Source: Thiodiazotropha sp050305635 (GTDB lineage: Bacteria > Pseudomonadota > Gammaproteobacteria > Chromatiales > Chromatiaceae). From it: DNA of 64,000 nucleotides. Below, piece by piece: positions 7,690 through 15,705 of this stretch (position 1 is the stretch's first letter; each line of letters begins with the position of its first letter). The notes below the pieces were generated by a model, which saw only the letters and a list, made by a program, of their open reading frames with translations, ran no database searches and was not told the DNA's origin. The stretch is taken from assembly GCA_050305635.1 (NCBI GenBank), contig JBNLFS010000065.1, positions 55,801 through 119,800 on the forward strand, given 5' to 3'. The position numbers were made by a program, and so were the translations under genes.

Positions 7690-9165
7690 ATGAAACGCAG
7701 AATTTTTACTCATCTTTTCCTGTTAACGTTTTCGCTCTTCATGATTTCAGCCCAGGCCCAGGAAGGCGGCCTGGAGAATTTACGTCAGACCGGCAAGGCA
7801 TTCGCCTCGGTCGCCCGCTCCGTATCCCCCTCGGTGGTGTTTATCCAGGTCGAAACCACCGCCGAACAACCGTCGAACATCAATCAGGGTATGCCGTTCA
7901 ATCAACCCTGGCCGTTTGGCGATGATATGCTGAAACGCTTTTTCGGCGATCAATACCACGGATCACCCCGCATGACGCCGCGACAGTCGCAGCCACAGCA
8001 GCGACACGCGATCGGCCAGGGTTCCGGTTTCGTCTTCGCCACGCATGACGGCCTGCTCTCGGACAAGTCCTATGTCCTGACCAACAATCACGTGGTGGAG
8101 AACGCCGACAAGATACGGGTCAAGCTGCAGGACGGCCGTGAGTTCGAAGCCAAGGTCACCGGGCGCGATCCCCAGTCCGACGTGGCGGTCATCGAGATAC
8201 CCACCGGCGGGGTTCCCGCATTGAATTGGGGTGACTCGGCGGAACTCGAAGTGGGTGAGTGGGTGGTGGCCATCGGCAACCCCTTCGGCCTGAGCCATAC
8301 CCTGACCGTGGGGGTGGTGAGCGCCAAGGGACGCACCGGCGTTGGCATCAACGACTATGAGGACTTCATCCAGACCGATGCGGCGATCAACCCGGGTAAC
8401 TCCGGCGGACCGCTGGTGAATCTGGATGGCCAGGTGGTCGGCATGAACACCGCGATCTTCAGCCGCAGCGGCGGTTACATGGGGGTGGGTTTTGCGATCC
8501 CCAGCAACCTGGCCCGGGGGATCGCCAATCAGCTGATCGAACGGGGCAGCGTCACCCGCGGATTTCTGGGTATCGTGATTCAACAACTCACGCCCGAACT
8601 GGCGGAGTCCTTCGGTATGGAGCCGGGCCAGGGTATCCTGGTCGCCCAGGTGAGTGAGGACTCACCCGCCGCCCGGGCCGGTATCAGGCAGGGCGATGTG
8701 ATCCTCAGCTACCAGGGCAAGCCGGTATCCAGCGTGGGTAACTTTCGCAACCAGGTGGCTCTGACGGCGCCGGGTGAGTCGGCTGAGCTGGGCATTCTGC
8801 GTGATGGCAAGTCCATGACACTCGATGTGAGCATTGGCGAGCTGACTCAGGACAAGCGACTCGCCCAGAGCGGCACCCAGACCGCGGACGAGCTGGGGCT
8901 CACGGTACAGACCCTGACTCCGGAACTGGCGGATCAGTTCGGCGCCCGGGCCGGCGAAGGTGTGGTGGTGAGCGAGGTGCGCTCCGGTTCCATCGCGGCG
9001 ATGGCGGGTATCGAGCCGGGTACCGTGATTCTGCAGGCGAATCGCCACAGTCTCTCCAATGCGGCCGAGTTCGAGCAGGCGGTCAATCAGAGCCGGAGTC
9101 AGAAGCGTATCCTGCTGCTGATCCGTAAGGGCGGTATGCAGCGTTACCTGGCCTTGAACTGGTAG
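7690..9165 (+). CDS. degP: Periplasmic serine protease of the HtrA family (DegP/DegQ/MucD type)
   Basis: Envelope quality-control protease-chaperone. The 491-aa precursor has a signal peptide cleaved after AQA (residue 23), then a trypsin-like domain with triad H134 (TNNHVV), D164 (SDVAVI) and S238 (GNSGGP), and two C-terminal PDZ domains (about 275-370 and 390-485). Two PDZ domains and a cleavable signal separate it from the membrane-anchored single-PDZ paralogue at 12707. The residues between about 60 and 110 are Gln/Pro-rich, the expected place of the LA loop. AGAGGACACAG before the ATG is a good ribosome-binding site. It is followed by a perfect palindrome that may end transcription. Confidence 0.95.
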   Translation: MKRRIFTHLFLLTFSLFMISAQAQEGGLENLRQTGKAFASVARSVSPSVVFIQVETTAEQPSNINQGMPFNQPWPFGDDMLKRFFGDQYHGSPRMTPRQSQPQQRHAIGQGSGFVFATHDGLLSDKSYVLTNNHVVENADKIRVKLQDGREFEAKVTGRDPQSDVAVIEIPTGGVPALNWGDSAELEVGEWVVAIGNPFGLSHTLTVGVVSAKGRTGVGINDYEDFIQTDAAINPGNSGGPLVNLDGQVVGMNTAIFSRSGGYMGVGFAIPSNLARGIANQLIERGSVTRGFLGIVIQQLTPELAESFGMEPGQGILVAQVSEDSPAARAGIRQGDVILSYQGKPVSSVGNFRNQVALTAPGESAELGILRDGKSMTLDVSIGELTQDKRLAQSGTQTADELGLTVQTLTPELADQFGARAGEGVVVSEVRSGSIAAMAGIEPGTVILQANRHSLSNAAEFEQAVNQSRSQKRILLLIRKGGMQRYLALNW

Positions 9166-9195
9166 CAAACCGGTTCTGGCTCGATGGACCGCGCT

Positions 9196-9222
9196 CATGC
9201 CCTCTCCCTGGGAGAGGGCATG
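9196..9222. terminator. 27-bp perfect palindrome downstream of degP
   Basis: CATGCCCTCTCCC and GGGAGAGGGCATG form a 13-bp stem around a single T at 9209. No U-run follows, so it could be a factor-dependent stop or a relative of the CCTCTCCC/GGGAGAGG repeat family seen at 4609, 29413 and 29747. Confidence 0.5.
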
Positions 9223-9424
9223 AAGGAACCTAAATAGACGAGCCATAGGGAATGGCTCGGTTTCGAGTCTTGATAAGTCCGACTGGATCCCCAATAGTTT
9301 CAGTAGAGCCTCTGTGTATTCACAGCAGAAACCGGACGCGCCTGGGGCCGTTTGGGGCGCGACCGATAAACCGGCCCGGTTCGCGGGCCAGACAACATCC
9401 AGAGCGTAATAACAGCTGAGCGTT

Positions 9425-10369
9425 ATGGAATACAAAGACTACTATAAGATCATGGGCGTCAAGCGGGATGCGACTCAGGACGAGATCAAGCGCTCCTATC
9501 GTAAGCTGGCCCGAAAATATCATCCGGACGTCAGCAAGGAGCCGGATGCGGAAGCCCATTTCAAGGAAGTGGGTGAGGCCTACGAGGTTCTGAAAGATCC
9601 GCAAAAGCGGGCGGCCTATGACCAGCTGGGCGCCAACTGGAAGTCCGGTCAGGAGTTCCGTCCGCCGCCGGACTGGAACCAGGGTTTCGAGTTCCGGGGC
9701 GGTGGATTTACCGGCGGGGACTCGGAACATTTCAGTGACTTCTTCGAGTCCCTGTTCGGTGCAGGCGGTCTGGGCGGACGTTATTCCCGCAGAGAGTTCC
9801 ACGCGCGGGGCGAGGACAGCTATGCCCGGGTCAGTATCGATATCGAGGACGCCTATCACGGTGCGGCCCGCAGCCTGACCCTGAGGGGCACCGAGATCGG
9901 TCCGGATGGCCGCCCCCAGGTGAAGGAACGTACCCTGAATGTACGCATTCCAAAAGGGGTGCGGCAGGGCCAGCATATCCGTCTGGCGAAACAGGGCGGT
10001 GCCGGGTTCGGCCAGGGCGAACCGGGGGACCTCTACCTGGAGATCGAGTTTCAGCCCCATCCCTTCTACAAGGTGGAAGGCAAGGATGTTTATCTGAATC
10101 TTCCTGTGGCTCCTTGGGAGGCCGCGCTTGGCGCCACCGTGAAGGCGCCGACCCCGACCGGTGCGGTGGACCTGAAGATACCCGCCCACTCGGCGGCCGG
10201 TCGCAAACTGCGTCTGGGCGGGCGCGGCATACCCGCCAGGGAACCCGGCGATCTCTACGTGGTGTTGCAGATCGAGCTGCCCAAGGCGGACAATGACCCG
10301 GCGATCGCGGCCTATGAGCAATTCGCGGCGGCCTTCCAATTCAATCCACGGGCGCATCTGGGGGTTTGA
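9425..10369 (+). CDS. cbpA: Curved-DNA-binding protein CbpA (DnaJ-class co-chaperone)
   Basis: J-domain co-chaperone that stimulates DnaK and binds curved DNA. The 314-aa protein has an N-terminal J-domain (residues 1-70) with HPD at 33-35, a Gly/Phe-rich linker (about 75-130), and two C-terminal substrate-binding beta domains (about 140-310). The zinc-finger domain of DnaJ is absent, which defines the CbpA group. The next gene, three bases away, encodes its dedicated modulator CbpM, confirming the assignment. The ATG at 9425 follows GCTGAGCGTT, a weak ribosome-binding site. The upstream HtrA protease makes this a small protein-quality-control neighbourhood. Confidence 0.95.
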   Translation: MEYKDYYKIMGVKRDATQDEIKRSYRKLARKYHPDVSKEPDAEAHFKEVGEAYEVLKDPQKRAAYDQLGANWKSGQEFRPPPDWNQGFEFRGGGFTGGDSEHFSDFFESLFGAGGLGGRYSRREFHARGEDSYARVSIDIEDAYHGAARSLTLRGTEIGPDGRPQVKERTLNVRIPKGVRQGQHIRLAKQGGAGFGQGEPGDLYLEIEFQPHPFYKVEGKDVYLNLPVAPWEAALGATVKAPTPTGAVDLKIPAHSAAGRKLRLGGRGIPAREPGDLYVVLQIELPKADNDPAIAAYEQFAAAFQFNPRAHLGV

Positions 10370-10372
10370 ATC

Positions 10373-10687
10373 ATGGTTAACAAGGAATTGAGCAATCTGC
10401 TGTCCGGGGATGTATTGGAGGAGGAGATGCTGCTCACCCTCGGGGAGCTGTCCCGGGCCTGCCGCCTGCCCGCGGAGCGAATCCTGGAGCTGGTCGATGA
10501 AGGCGTCATCGAGCCGGTGGGCCGGAATCCGGTGCAATGGGTGTTTCAGGGCGTGTGTGTCCGACGGGTGCGTTGTGCTCAGAGGTTGCAGCGGGATCTC
10601 GGCGTGAACCCGGCCGGCGCAGCCCTGGCTCTGGACCTTCTGGAAGAGCTGGAACGGCTTCGCGCGCGGCTGAATCTTATGGACTAG
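10373..10687 (+). CDS. cbpM: Chaperone modulator CbpM
   Basis: This 104-aa MerR-like helical protein inhibits CbpA by binding its J-domain and blocking its interaction with DnaK and DNA. The sequence has the expected helix-turn-helix-like N-terminal part (TLGELSRACRLP...ILELVDEGVI) and a C-terminal helical segment ending LLEELERLRARLNLMD. It begins three bases after the cbpA stop, so the two are co-transcribed and probably translationally coupled. The length matches the family (about 100 aa). Confidence 0.9.
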   Translation: MVNKELSNLLSGDVLEEEMLLTLGELSRACRLPAERILELVDEGVIEPVGRNPVQWVFQGVCVRRVRCAQRLQRDLGVNPAGAALALDLLEELERLRARLNLMD

Positions 10688-10699
10688 CCAGCTGAGTAG

Positions 10700-10716
10700 A
10701 ATTTCAACAGCCTGCT
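10700..10716 (-). repeat. Remnant of MITE-like element terminus
   Basis: Read on the minus strand this is AGCAGGCTGTTGAAATT, an exact 17-bp match to the left end (47827-47843) of the palindromic element at 47829-47935. Only this end is present here, just after cbpM. Confidence 0.5.
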
Positions 10717-10769
10717 TATATGGGACACCACCCTGGCAGGGCACGGACAAATCAAGGACACTATCAACC

Positions 10770-11159
10770 ATGTCAAAATCATTCGCGGCCCTGCTCTGGT
10801 CGGGACTTGTGTTTCCGGGCGCCGGACACCTCTACCTGAGACGCTATCTGCCCGGCGTATTGCTGATCGTCGCCACCCTGATTGCGATGTCATACCTGAT
10901 CGCCCCGGTGATGGCGGTGGCCCAGCAGATCGTCGACCGGGTGCTGAGCGGAGAGTTACCCGCCGATCCGGCGCTGCTCTCACAACAGGTCAGCCTCGAG
11001 GCGGCCTCCATCGGAAAAACGGTCCAGATCCCCTTCTGGTCTATGATCGGACTCTGGCTGCTGGGAATGGCCGATGCCTACCGCATCGGTCGCCAGGTGA
11101 GTGAGCCGACGGATCCACCCGCTCGGGTCCGCCATGCAGCGAAACCGCGCAATCAGTGA
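10770..11159 (+). CDS. Small inner-membrane protein, unknown function
   Basis: This 129-aa protein has an N-terminal membrane segment beginning at about residue 5 that contains a FPGAGHLYLRRY motif, like the GAGxxY turn found in TM2/DUF5683-type small membrane proteins. A second hydrophobic stretch lies at about 28-50 and a third at about 88-105 (FWSMIGLWLLGMADAY). The C-terminus is a basic, Pro-rich tail. It overlaps the downstream acetyltransferase gene by 4 bp, so the two are likely one operon. The function is unknown. Confidence 0.7.
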   Translation: MSKSFAALLWSGLVFPGAGHLYLRRYLPGVLLIVATLIAMSYLIAPVMAVAQQIVDRVLSGELPADPALLSQQVSLEAASIGKTVQIPFWSMIGLWLLGMADAYRIGRQVSEPTDPPARVRHAAKPRNQ

Positions 11160-11668
11160 CCGGGAATACGGGGACGTCCGGAACCTTGCGGATTCGGCCG
11201 GCGGTTGTCGCGGATTTTGCCGCCATAGCCCAACTGATCCAGGACCCGATGGAGTTTTTTTATGTCCATCCCACCGGACACTTTCCCTGGTCTGTCGAGC
11301 AGCTTCAGCAACTGGCCGATACCCGTGAGGAGTTGAGTGTGGTGGAGCGGACACGTCAGGTGGTCGGTTTCGCCGATCTCTACCGGATCGTGCCGGACGA
11401 GTCGGCTTTCATCGGCAACCTGATCATCGGCCGGGAGGTCCGGGGTCAGGGGGCCGGGCGAGCCCTGATTGAATACATGACCGAGCAGGCCGTCACCCGG
11501 TACCGGGTGCGGGAGATACGGCTCTCGGTGTTCAATGGGAATACCCCGGCGCTATTGCTGTATGCTCGGATGCAGTTCACCCCCTATGCTCAGGAGGAGC
11601 GGCTCGACTGGCGCGGACAGCCGGTTGTCCTGATCCACATGAAAAAGCCGATCCATGCCGGTCGATGA
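11156..11668 (+). CDS. GNAT-family N-acetyltransferase
   Basis: Acetyl-CoA-dependent acetyltransferase of the GNAT fold (170 aa). The acetyl-CoA pyrophosphate loop is visible as V-R-G-Q-G-A-G-R-A-L (about residues 97-106), preceded by the beta-4 strand IGNLIIGREV and followed by LSVFNGNTPALLLYARMQF, the usual N-x-x-A-x-x-L-Y element. The GTG start at 11156 overlaps the end of the preceding membrane-protein gene, and the 3' end overlaps the next GNAT gene by 14 bp. The substrate is unknown; a small amine or a protein N-terminus is possible. Confidence 0.85.
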   Translation: MTGNTGTSGTLRIRPAVVADFAAIAQLIQDPMEFFYVHPTGHFPWSVEQLQQLADTREELSVVERTRQVVGFADLYRIVPDESAFIGNLIIGREVRGQGAGRALIEYMTEQAVTRYRVREIRLSVFNGNTPALLLYARMQFTPYAQEERLDWRGQPVVLIHMKKPIHAGR

Positions 11669-12263
11669 ATCGCCCCAGGTCTCCGTCCAGGACGTACCGC
11701 ATCTCCCACTACTGGAGATCGACACCGAACGCCTGCGGCTGCGGCAATGGCGGCAGACCGACCGACGGCCTTTTGCCGAACTGAACGCGGATCCCCGGGT
11801 CATGGCCTGGTTTCCCCAGACTCTGAATCGCACCCAAAGCGACCAGATGGCAGAGCGCTGCCAGGGTCTGATCGAGGAGCGGGGCTGGGGCCTGTGGGCG
11901 GCGGAGCTGAAAGCGACCGGGGCCTTCATCGGTTTTGTCGGACTACACCGTCCAATACCCCAGCTGCCCTGTGCCCCCTGCACTGAAATCGGCTGGCGGC
12001 TGGCATTTGAGCATTGGGGGCAGGGGCTGGCGACCGAGGCCGCCCGGGCCGCACTCCGGGTTGGATTCATGACTCTGGGATACCCTGAGATCGTCTCCTT
12101 CACGGCCCTGGACAACCGGCGTTCCCGAGCGGTGATGGAGCGCCTCGGCATGCATCTCCAGGCTGAAACCTTCCCGCATCCCCTGGTGCCCAGGGGCAGC
12201 CCGTTACGGGAACACTGCCTGTACCGGCTCGCGCGGGAGCAATGGGAGCAACAGGGGCACTAG
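11655..12263 (+). CDS. GNAT-family N-acetyltransferase (RimJ/RimL-like)
   Basis: This 202-aa acetyltransferase resembles the RimJ/RimL branch that modifies ribosomal proteins, other proteins or amino acids. It opens with the typical IDTERLRLRQWR beta-1 motif (about residues 19-30), has EIGWRLAFEHWGQGLATEAARAA-type acetyl-CoA binding (about 113-134) and the ALDNRRSRAVMERLGM segment (about 154-169). The ATG at 11655 lies inside the upstream GNAT gene in another frame, implying coupling. The two adjacent GNATs are too different to be a recent duplication. Confidence 0.85.
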   Translation: MPVDESPQVSVQDVPHLPLLEIDTERLRLRQWRQTDRRPFAELNADPRVMAWFPQTLNRTQSDQMAERCQGLIEERGWGLWAAELKATGAFIGFVGLHRPIPQLPCAPCTEIGWRLAFEHWGQGLATEAARAALRVGFMTLGYPEIVSFTALDNRRSRAVMERLGMHLQAETFPHPLVPRGSPLREHCLYRLAREQWEQQGH

Positions 12264-12336
12264 CCGTCTGTTGAATTTCGCGCAAACGGAGCGCGGCGCG
12301 GGCGGTTTGAATCCTCAAGCGGATATGAGCGATGGT

Positions 12337-12367
12337 GTAGCCCGGGTGAAGCAATGCGTAACCCGGG
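12337..12367 (+). repeat. REP element, GTAG head (copy 2, subfamily A)
   Basis: GTAG is followed by a CCCGGGTGAAGC...GCGTAACCCGGG palindrome, 31 bp in all. It forms an inverted pair with the copy at 12526-12556, a BIME-like arrangement. Confidence 0.7.
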
Positions 12368-12525
12368 AAGACTCGAAGCGCGAATCCCTCGATTACGCGG
12401 TGCAGCATTCACGCAACAGGCTCATGGCCCGGACTGTATGGATGTGTTTATCCCCCTCTCCTCTTACCCGAAATCTTCGTCAAGAGAGTTTTTTATTGTC
12501 CCGCAGTTTTTGCCTTCTGCCGGAT

Positions 12526-12556
12526 CCCGGGTTCCACTTCGTTTCACCCGGGCTAC
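12526..12556 (-). repeat. REP element, GTAG head (copy 3, subfamily A)
   Basis: CCCGGGTTCC...CACCCGGGCTAC; on the minus strand it reads GTAG plus a palindrome. It is the same length (31 bp) as the copies at 2920 and 12337, with substitutions concentrated in the loop and compensating stem positions. Confidence 0.7.
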
Positions 12557-12706
12557 GGGGAGATTCCTGTGTGGGCCGGGCGAGAGGCGGACCGCGTGAC
12601 GCAGAAAATCAGGAAAGGGTATAACATGGCCCCAGTGTAAGATGGGTCGATCAGTAACGCTACTGAGTGGTTTGCAACGACCTGACAGACCCAACGGGGT
12701 GTACGA

Positions 12707-13837
12707 ATGTCTGTATCGGAAGACCGCTTCGTCAGAGGCTTGATCAAATTCACCTGGATCGTACTGCTGATCGCGGCAGTGTGGCAGCTCATGCCCTGGT
12801 TTCGCCACTACCTGATCGGCACCACCGCGGAACCCAGGGCGATCGCCGCCCGGGGTGAACTGGCGGCGGACGAACGGGCCACCATCCAGATCTTCGAGCA
12901 GGCCAGTCCCTCGGTGGTGTTCATCAGTACCATCCAGCATGTGCGCGATTACTGGACGCGAAATATTTTCTCCGTCCCCCGGGGCACCGGCTCGGGTCTG
13001 GTGTGGGACGACGACGGCCACATCGTCACCAACAACCATGTAATCGAAGAGGCCTCGGAGGCGACGGTGCGGCTCAACGATGGGCGAAGCTACAACGCGG
13101 TGCTGGTGGGCAGCAGTCCGTCCCATGATCTGGCGGTGTTGCGCATTAATGTAGCCTTTGATCGTCCCCCGGCCCTGCCCGTGGGCACCAGCCAGGATCT
13201 GCGGGTCGGACAGAAGGTGTTTGCCATCGGCAATCCCTTCGGTCTCGATTACACCCTGACCGGGGGGCTGGTCTCCGCCCTGGATCGCTCCTTCACCGAG
13301 GACAACGGCGCGACCATCAAGCATCTGATTCAGACCGATGCGGCGATCAATCCGGGGAATTCCGGCGGTCCGCTGCTCGACAGCGCCGGACGGCTGATCG
13401 GAATCAACACGGCGATCTTCAGCCCATCGGGGGCCTATGCGGGGATCGGCTTCGCAGTGCCGGTGGACACGGTCAACCGGGTGGTGCCGGAGCTGATCGC
13501 CCGGGGCCGCTACATGCGTCCCAGCCTGGGCGTTGGGGTCGACGAAGGGCTCAACCAGACCCTGACCACCAAAATGGGCGTGGAGGGGGTGGTGGTGCTG
13601 AAGGTCGATCCGGGCACCTCGGCGGGTCTGGCCGGATTGCGCGGCACGGAGATCGATCGTGAGGGGGAGATCATCCCCGGCGATGTAATCCAGGCGATCA
13701 ATGGTCAGCCGTTGACCTCAGTCTCCGATCTCCTCGCCCGGCTGGAGGATTTCCGTATCGGCGACCGGGTCACTCTGAAGATCTGGCGCAATGGCGAGGC
13801 GCTCGATGTCACGGTGCTGTTGCAGAGCGGAGACTGA
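12707..13837 (+). CDS. degS: Membrane-anchored HtrA protease, DegS/AlgW-like
   Basis: Site-1-type protease that starts the sigma-E/AlgU envelope-stress cascade by cutting the anti-sigma factor. The 376-aa protein has one uncleaved N-terminal membrane anchor (about residues 12-37), a trypsin-like domain with triad H111 (TNNHVI), D141 (SHDLAV) and S219 (GNSGGP), and one PDZ domain (about 270-370). The single PDZ and the anchor fit DegS/AlgW rather than DegP. No rpoE or rseA is in the window. The gene is preceded by REP-containing DNA and followed by the zinc operon; it seems monocistronic. Confidence 0.88.
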   Translation: MSVSEDRFVRGLIKFTWIVLLIAAVWQLMPWFRHYLIGTTAEPRAIAARGELAADERATIQIFEQASPSVVFISTIQHVRDYWTRNIFSVPRGTGSGLVWDDDGHIVTNNHVIEEASEATVRLNDGRSYNAVLVGSSPSHDLAVLRINVAFDRPPALPVGTSQDLRVGQKVFAIGNPFGLDYTLTGGLVSALDRSFTEDNGATIKHLIQTDAAINPGNSGGPLLDSAGRLIGINTAIFSPSGAYAGIGFAVPVDTVNRVVPELIARGRYMRPSLGVGVDEGLNQTLTTKMGVEGVVVLKVDPGTSAGLAGLRGTEIDREGEIIPGDVIQAINGQPLTSVSDLLARLEDFRIGDRVTLKIWRNGEALDVTVLLQSGD

Positions 13838-13896
13838 GCCTGCGGGCTACCCGATCAGTGGGCGTTGTTTGGGTTGATGACTGTGGCAACTCACAA

Positions 13897-13914
13897 AATC
13901 CTACCCTTAGGATT
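13897..13914 (+). terminator. Small hairpin after degS
   Basis: AATCCTA and TAGGATT form a 7-bp stem around CCCT. There is no U-run, so it is a weak candidate terminator between degS and the zinc operon. Confidence 0.3.
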
Positions 13915-13962
13915 GTAAGGCCCTGCTATGTAAAAGGTTATGAAGCCAGCCCCGTAGTGTGA

Positions 13963-13977
13963 TGTTATACTCTAACA
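13963..13977. promoter_or_regulatory. Putative Zur operator upstream of znuA
   Basis: TGTTATACTCTAACA is a TGTTA-N5-TAACA inverted repeat, close to the core of the gammaproteobacterial Zur box (ATGTTATA..TATAACAT). It ends 46 bp before the znuA ATG. TATACT within it could be the -10 hexamer, so bound Zur would block polymerase. The zur gene lies at the end of the operon it precedes. Confidence 0.65.
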
Positions 13978-14023
13978 AAATAGCCTCGCTTGCTCCCTCC
14001 CGATTAACAATTCAGAGAACCCG

Positions 14024-14947
14024 ATGACCCTTTGCCAGTCCCGCGACACCCGCGTTCATCGAAGCCATGCGCCGTGGCATGCGCGGATTCTCCGCATGGC
14101 CGTCGCCTTCTGCCTGATGCTTCCCGGTCTGCTCTTTGCCGAGCCCCTACGGGTCTTCGTCAGCGTGCTGCCGATTGAATATTTCGTCGAGCAGGTGGGC
14201 GGTGAACATGTCCAGGTGCAGGCGCTGGTGCGCCCCGGCCACAGTCCGCACAACTACGATCCCTCGCCGCAGCAGATTGCCGCCCTCTCCCGGGCGCAAC
14301 TCTACCTGCGTACCGGGGTGCCGTTCGAGGATGCCTGGATGGCGCGGATCCGTTCGGCCAATCCGGCGATGCGGCGGGTCGATCTGCGGGAGGGGATCGA
14401 ACTGTTTCCCGCCCCGGTGTCGGAGCATGACCACGAGCACGAGCAGGATGCGCATGAGGCATTCGATCCGCATATCTGGACCGATCCGCAACGGGTGATG
14501 CACATGGCGGGAGTGATCCGCGACAACCTCAGCGAGCTTGATCCCGGGCACCGTTCCGACTACCAGCTTAACCACGATCGATTCGTCGCTGAGCTGCAGC
14601 GTCTGGACCGGGAGATCGGGGCGTTGCTGAAACCCGTCGCGCATCGCAAATTCCTGGTGTACCACCCCTCCTGGGGCTATTTCGCCCATCGCTACGGCCT
14701 GACCCAGGTACCCATCGAGCATGAGGGCAAGGAGCCGGGAGCACGGGCACTGACTGCCCTGATCGATCAGGCCCTGGAAGAAGAGATCCGGGTCATTTTC
14801 GTCCAGCCCCAGTTCGACCGGCGGCTGGCCGCCCAGGTGGCGAAGTCCATCGATGGCCGGGTGATCGCGGTAGATCCCCTGGCTCTGGACTATATTCAGA
14901 ACCTGCGCCATGTGGCTGAACAGTTCGCCGGAGTCCTGCAACCTTGA
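14024..14947 (+). CDS. znuA: Zinc ABC transporter substrate-binding protein ZnuA
   Basis: High-affinity periplasmic zinc receptor of the ZnuABC importer (cluster A-I binding protein). The 307-aa precursor has a long basic N-region and a hydrophobic core at about 25-38 ending LLFAE, so cleavage falls near residue 39. Metal ligands are recognisable at H76 (SPHNYDP) and in the YHPSWGYF segment. A His/Asp/Glu-rich loop (H135, H137, H139, H144, H150), typical of ZnuA rather than manganese receptors, lies between them. The next gene starts at the stop codon (4-bp overlap). A Zur-like operator lies upstream. Confidence 0.93.
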   Translation: MTLCQSRDTRVHRSHAPWHARILRMAVAFCLMLPGLLFAEPLRVFVSVLPIEYFVEQVGGEHVQVQALVRPGHSPHNYDPSPQQIAALSRAQLYLRTGVPFEDAWMARIRSANPAMRRVDLREGIELFPAPVSEHDHEHEQDAHEAFDPHIWTDPQRVMHMAGVIRDNLSELDPGHRSDYQLNHDRFVAELQRLDREIGALLKPVAHRKFLVYHPSWGYFAHRYGLTQVPIEHEGKEPGARALTALIDQALEEEIRVIFVQPQFDRRLAAQVAKSIDGRVIAVDPLALDYIQNLRHVAEQFAGVLQP

Positions 14948-15705
14948 ACCCGATCATCAACCTCCAGGGTGTGGAGTTCGCCTATGATCACCTGCCGATC
15001 CTTTCTGGCATCGATCTGAAGGTCATGGAGGGGGAGTTCCTCGGCATTGTGGGACCTAACGCCGGGGGCAAAAGCACCCTGCTCAAACTCATCCTGGGCT
15101 TCCTCGAACCACTCAAGGGACGCATTCAGGTGTTGGGGCAGACACCCGCGGAGGCGCGACGCTGCATTGGATACGTGCCTCAGTACCCGAGTTTTTCCCG
15201 GGATTTTCCCATCAGCGTGGAACAGGTGGTGCAACTGGGCCTGCTGGGACTCAACCGGCCCAGTGCCTGGTACGGCGCCTTCTGGCCCTGCCGGGTCTCG
15301 GGCAGTGACCGGGACACGGCGCGCCAGGCCCTGGCCGAGGTGGAGGCGGAGGACATCGCCACTCGCCAGATCGGATCCCTCTCGGGGGGGCAGTTGCAAC
15401 GGGTGCTGTTGGCCCGAGCGCTGGCCAGTCGTCCGCGTATCCTGATCCTGGACGAGCCCACCGCGAACATCGATCAGCGGCTCGAGGGTGAGATCTTCGA
15501 TCTGCTGAAGCGGCTCAACACCCGCATGACCATCCTGGTGGTCTCCCACGACGTGGCCTTCATCTCCCGTTACGTGACCCGGGTCGCCTGCATCAACCGC
15601 ACCCTGTTCTGTCACCATACGGACGATATCGACGGTCAGGTGATTCAGGATCTCTATGGCGAGCACGTGCGGATGATCGCCCACAGTCACAGTCATGGTC
15701 ACTGA
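14944..15705 (+). CDS. znuC: Zinc ABC transporter ATP-binding protein ZnuC
   Basis: Cytoplasmic ATPase of the zinc importer. The 253-aa protein contains Walker A GPNAGGKST (37-45), the ABC signature LSGGQ (146-150) and Walker B ILILDE ending at D170-E171, followed by a switch His in VVSHD. The apparent start is TTG at 14944, overlapping the znuA stop by 4 bp; no upstream alternative fits. This implies translational coupling. The C-terminus is His-rich (HSHSHGH), as often seen in zinc-system ATPases. Confidence 0.93.
   Translation: MNPIINLQGVEFAYDHLPILSGIDLKVMEGEFLGIVGPNAGGKSTLLKLILGFLEPLKGRIQVLGQTPAEARRCIGYVPQYPSFSRDFPISVEQVVQLGLLGLNRPSAWYGAFWPCRVSGSDRDTARQALAEVEAEDIATRQIGSLSGGQLQRVLLARALASRPRILILDEPTANIDQRLEGEIFDLLKRLNTRMTILVVSHDVAFISRYVTRVACINRTLFCHHTDDIDGQVIQDLYGEHVRMIAHSHSHGH

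Larger units (their letters stand above)
12264..12706. other. Repeat-rich intergenic region with paired REPs
   Basis: This 443-bp gap before the DegS-like gene holds no credible gene. It contains a partial MITE-like end at about 12267-12296 (CTGTTGAATTTCGCGCAAACG, similar to 47831 onward) and two REP elements in opposite orientation (12337-12367 and 12526-12556). Open frames 12271-12624 and 12464-13324 are shadows. Confidence 0.5.

Noticed and set aside
9320..10771. 483-codon open frame on the minus strand opposite cbpA-cbpM
   Set aside because: It is antisense to two well-supported genes with family motifs; GC-rich codon bias creates long mirror frames. No domain and no ribosome-binding site.
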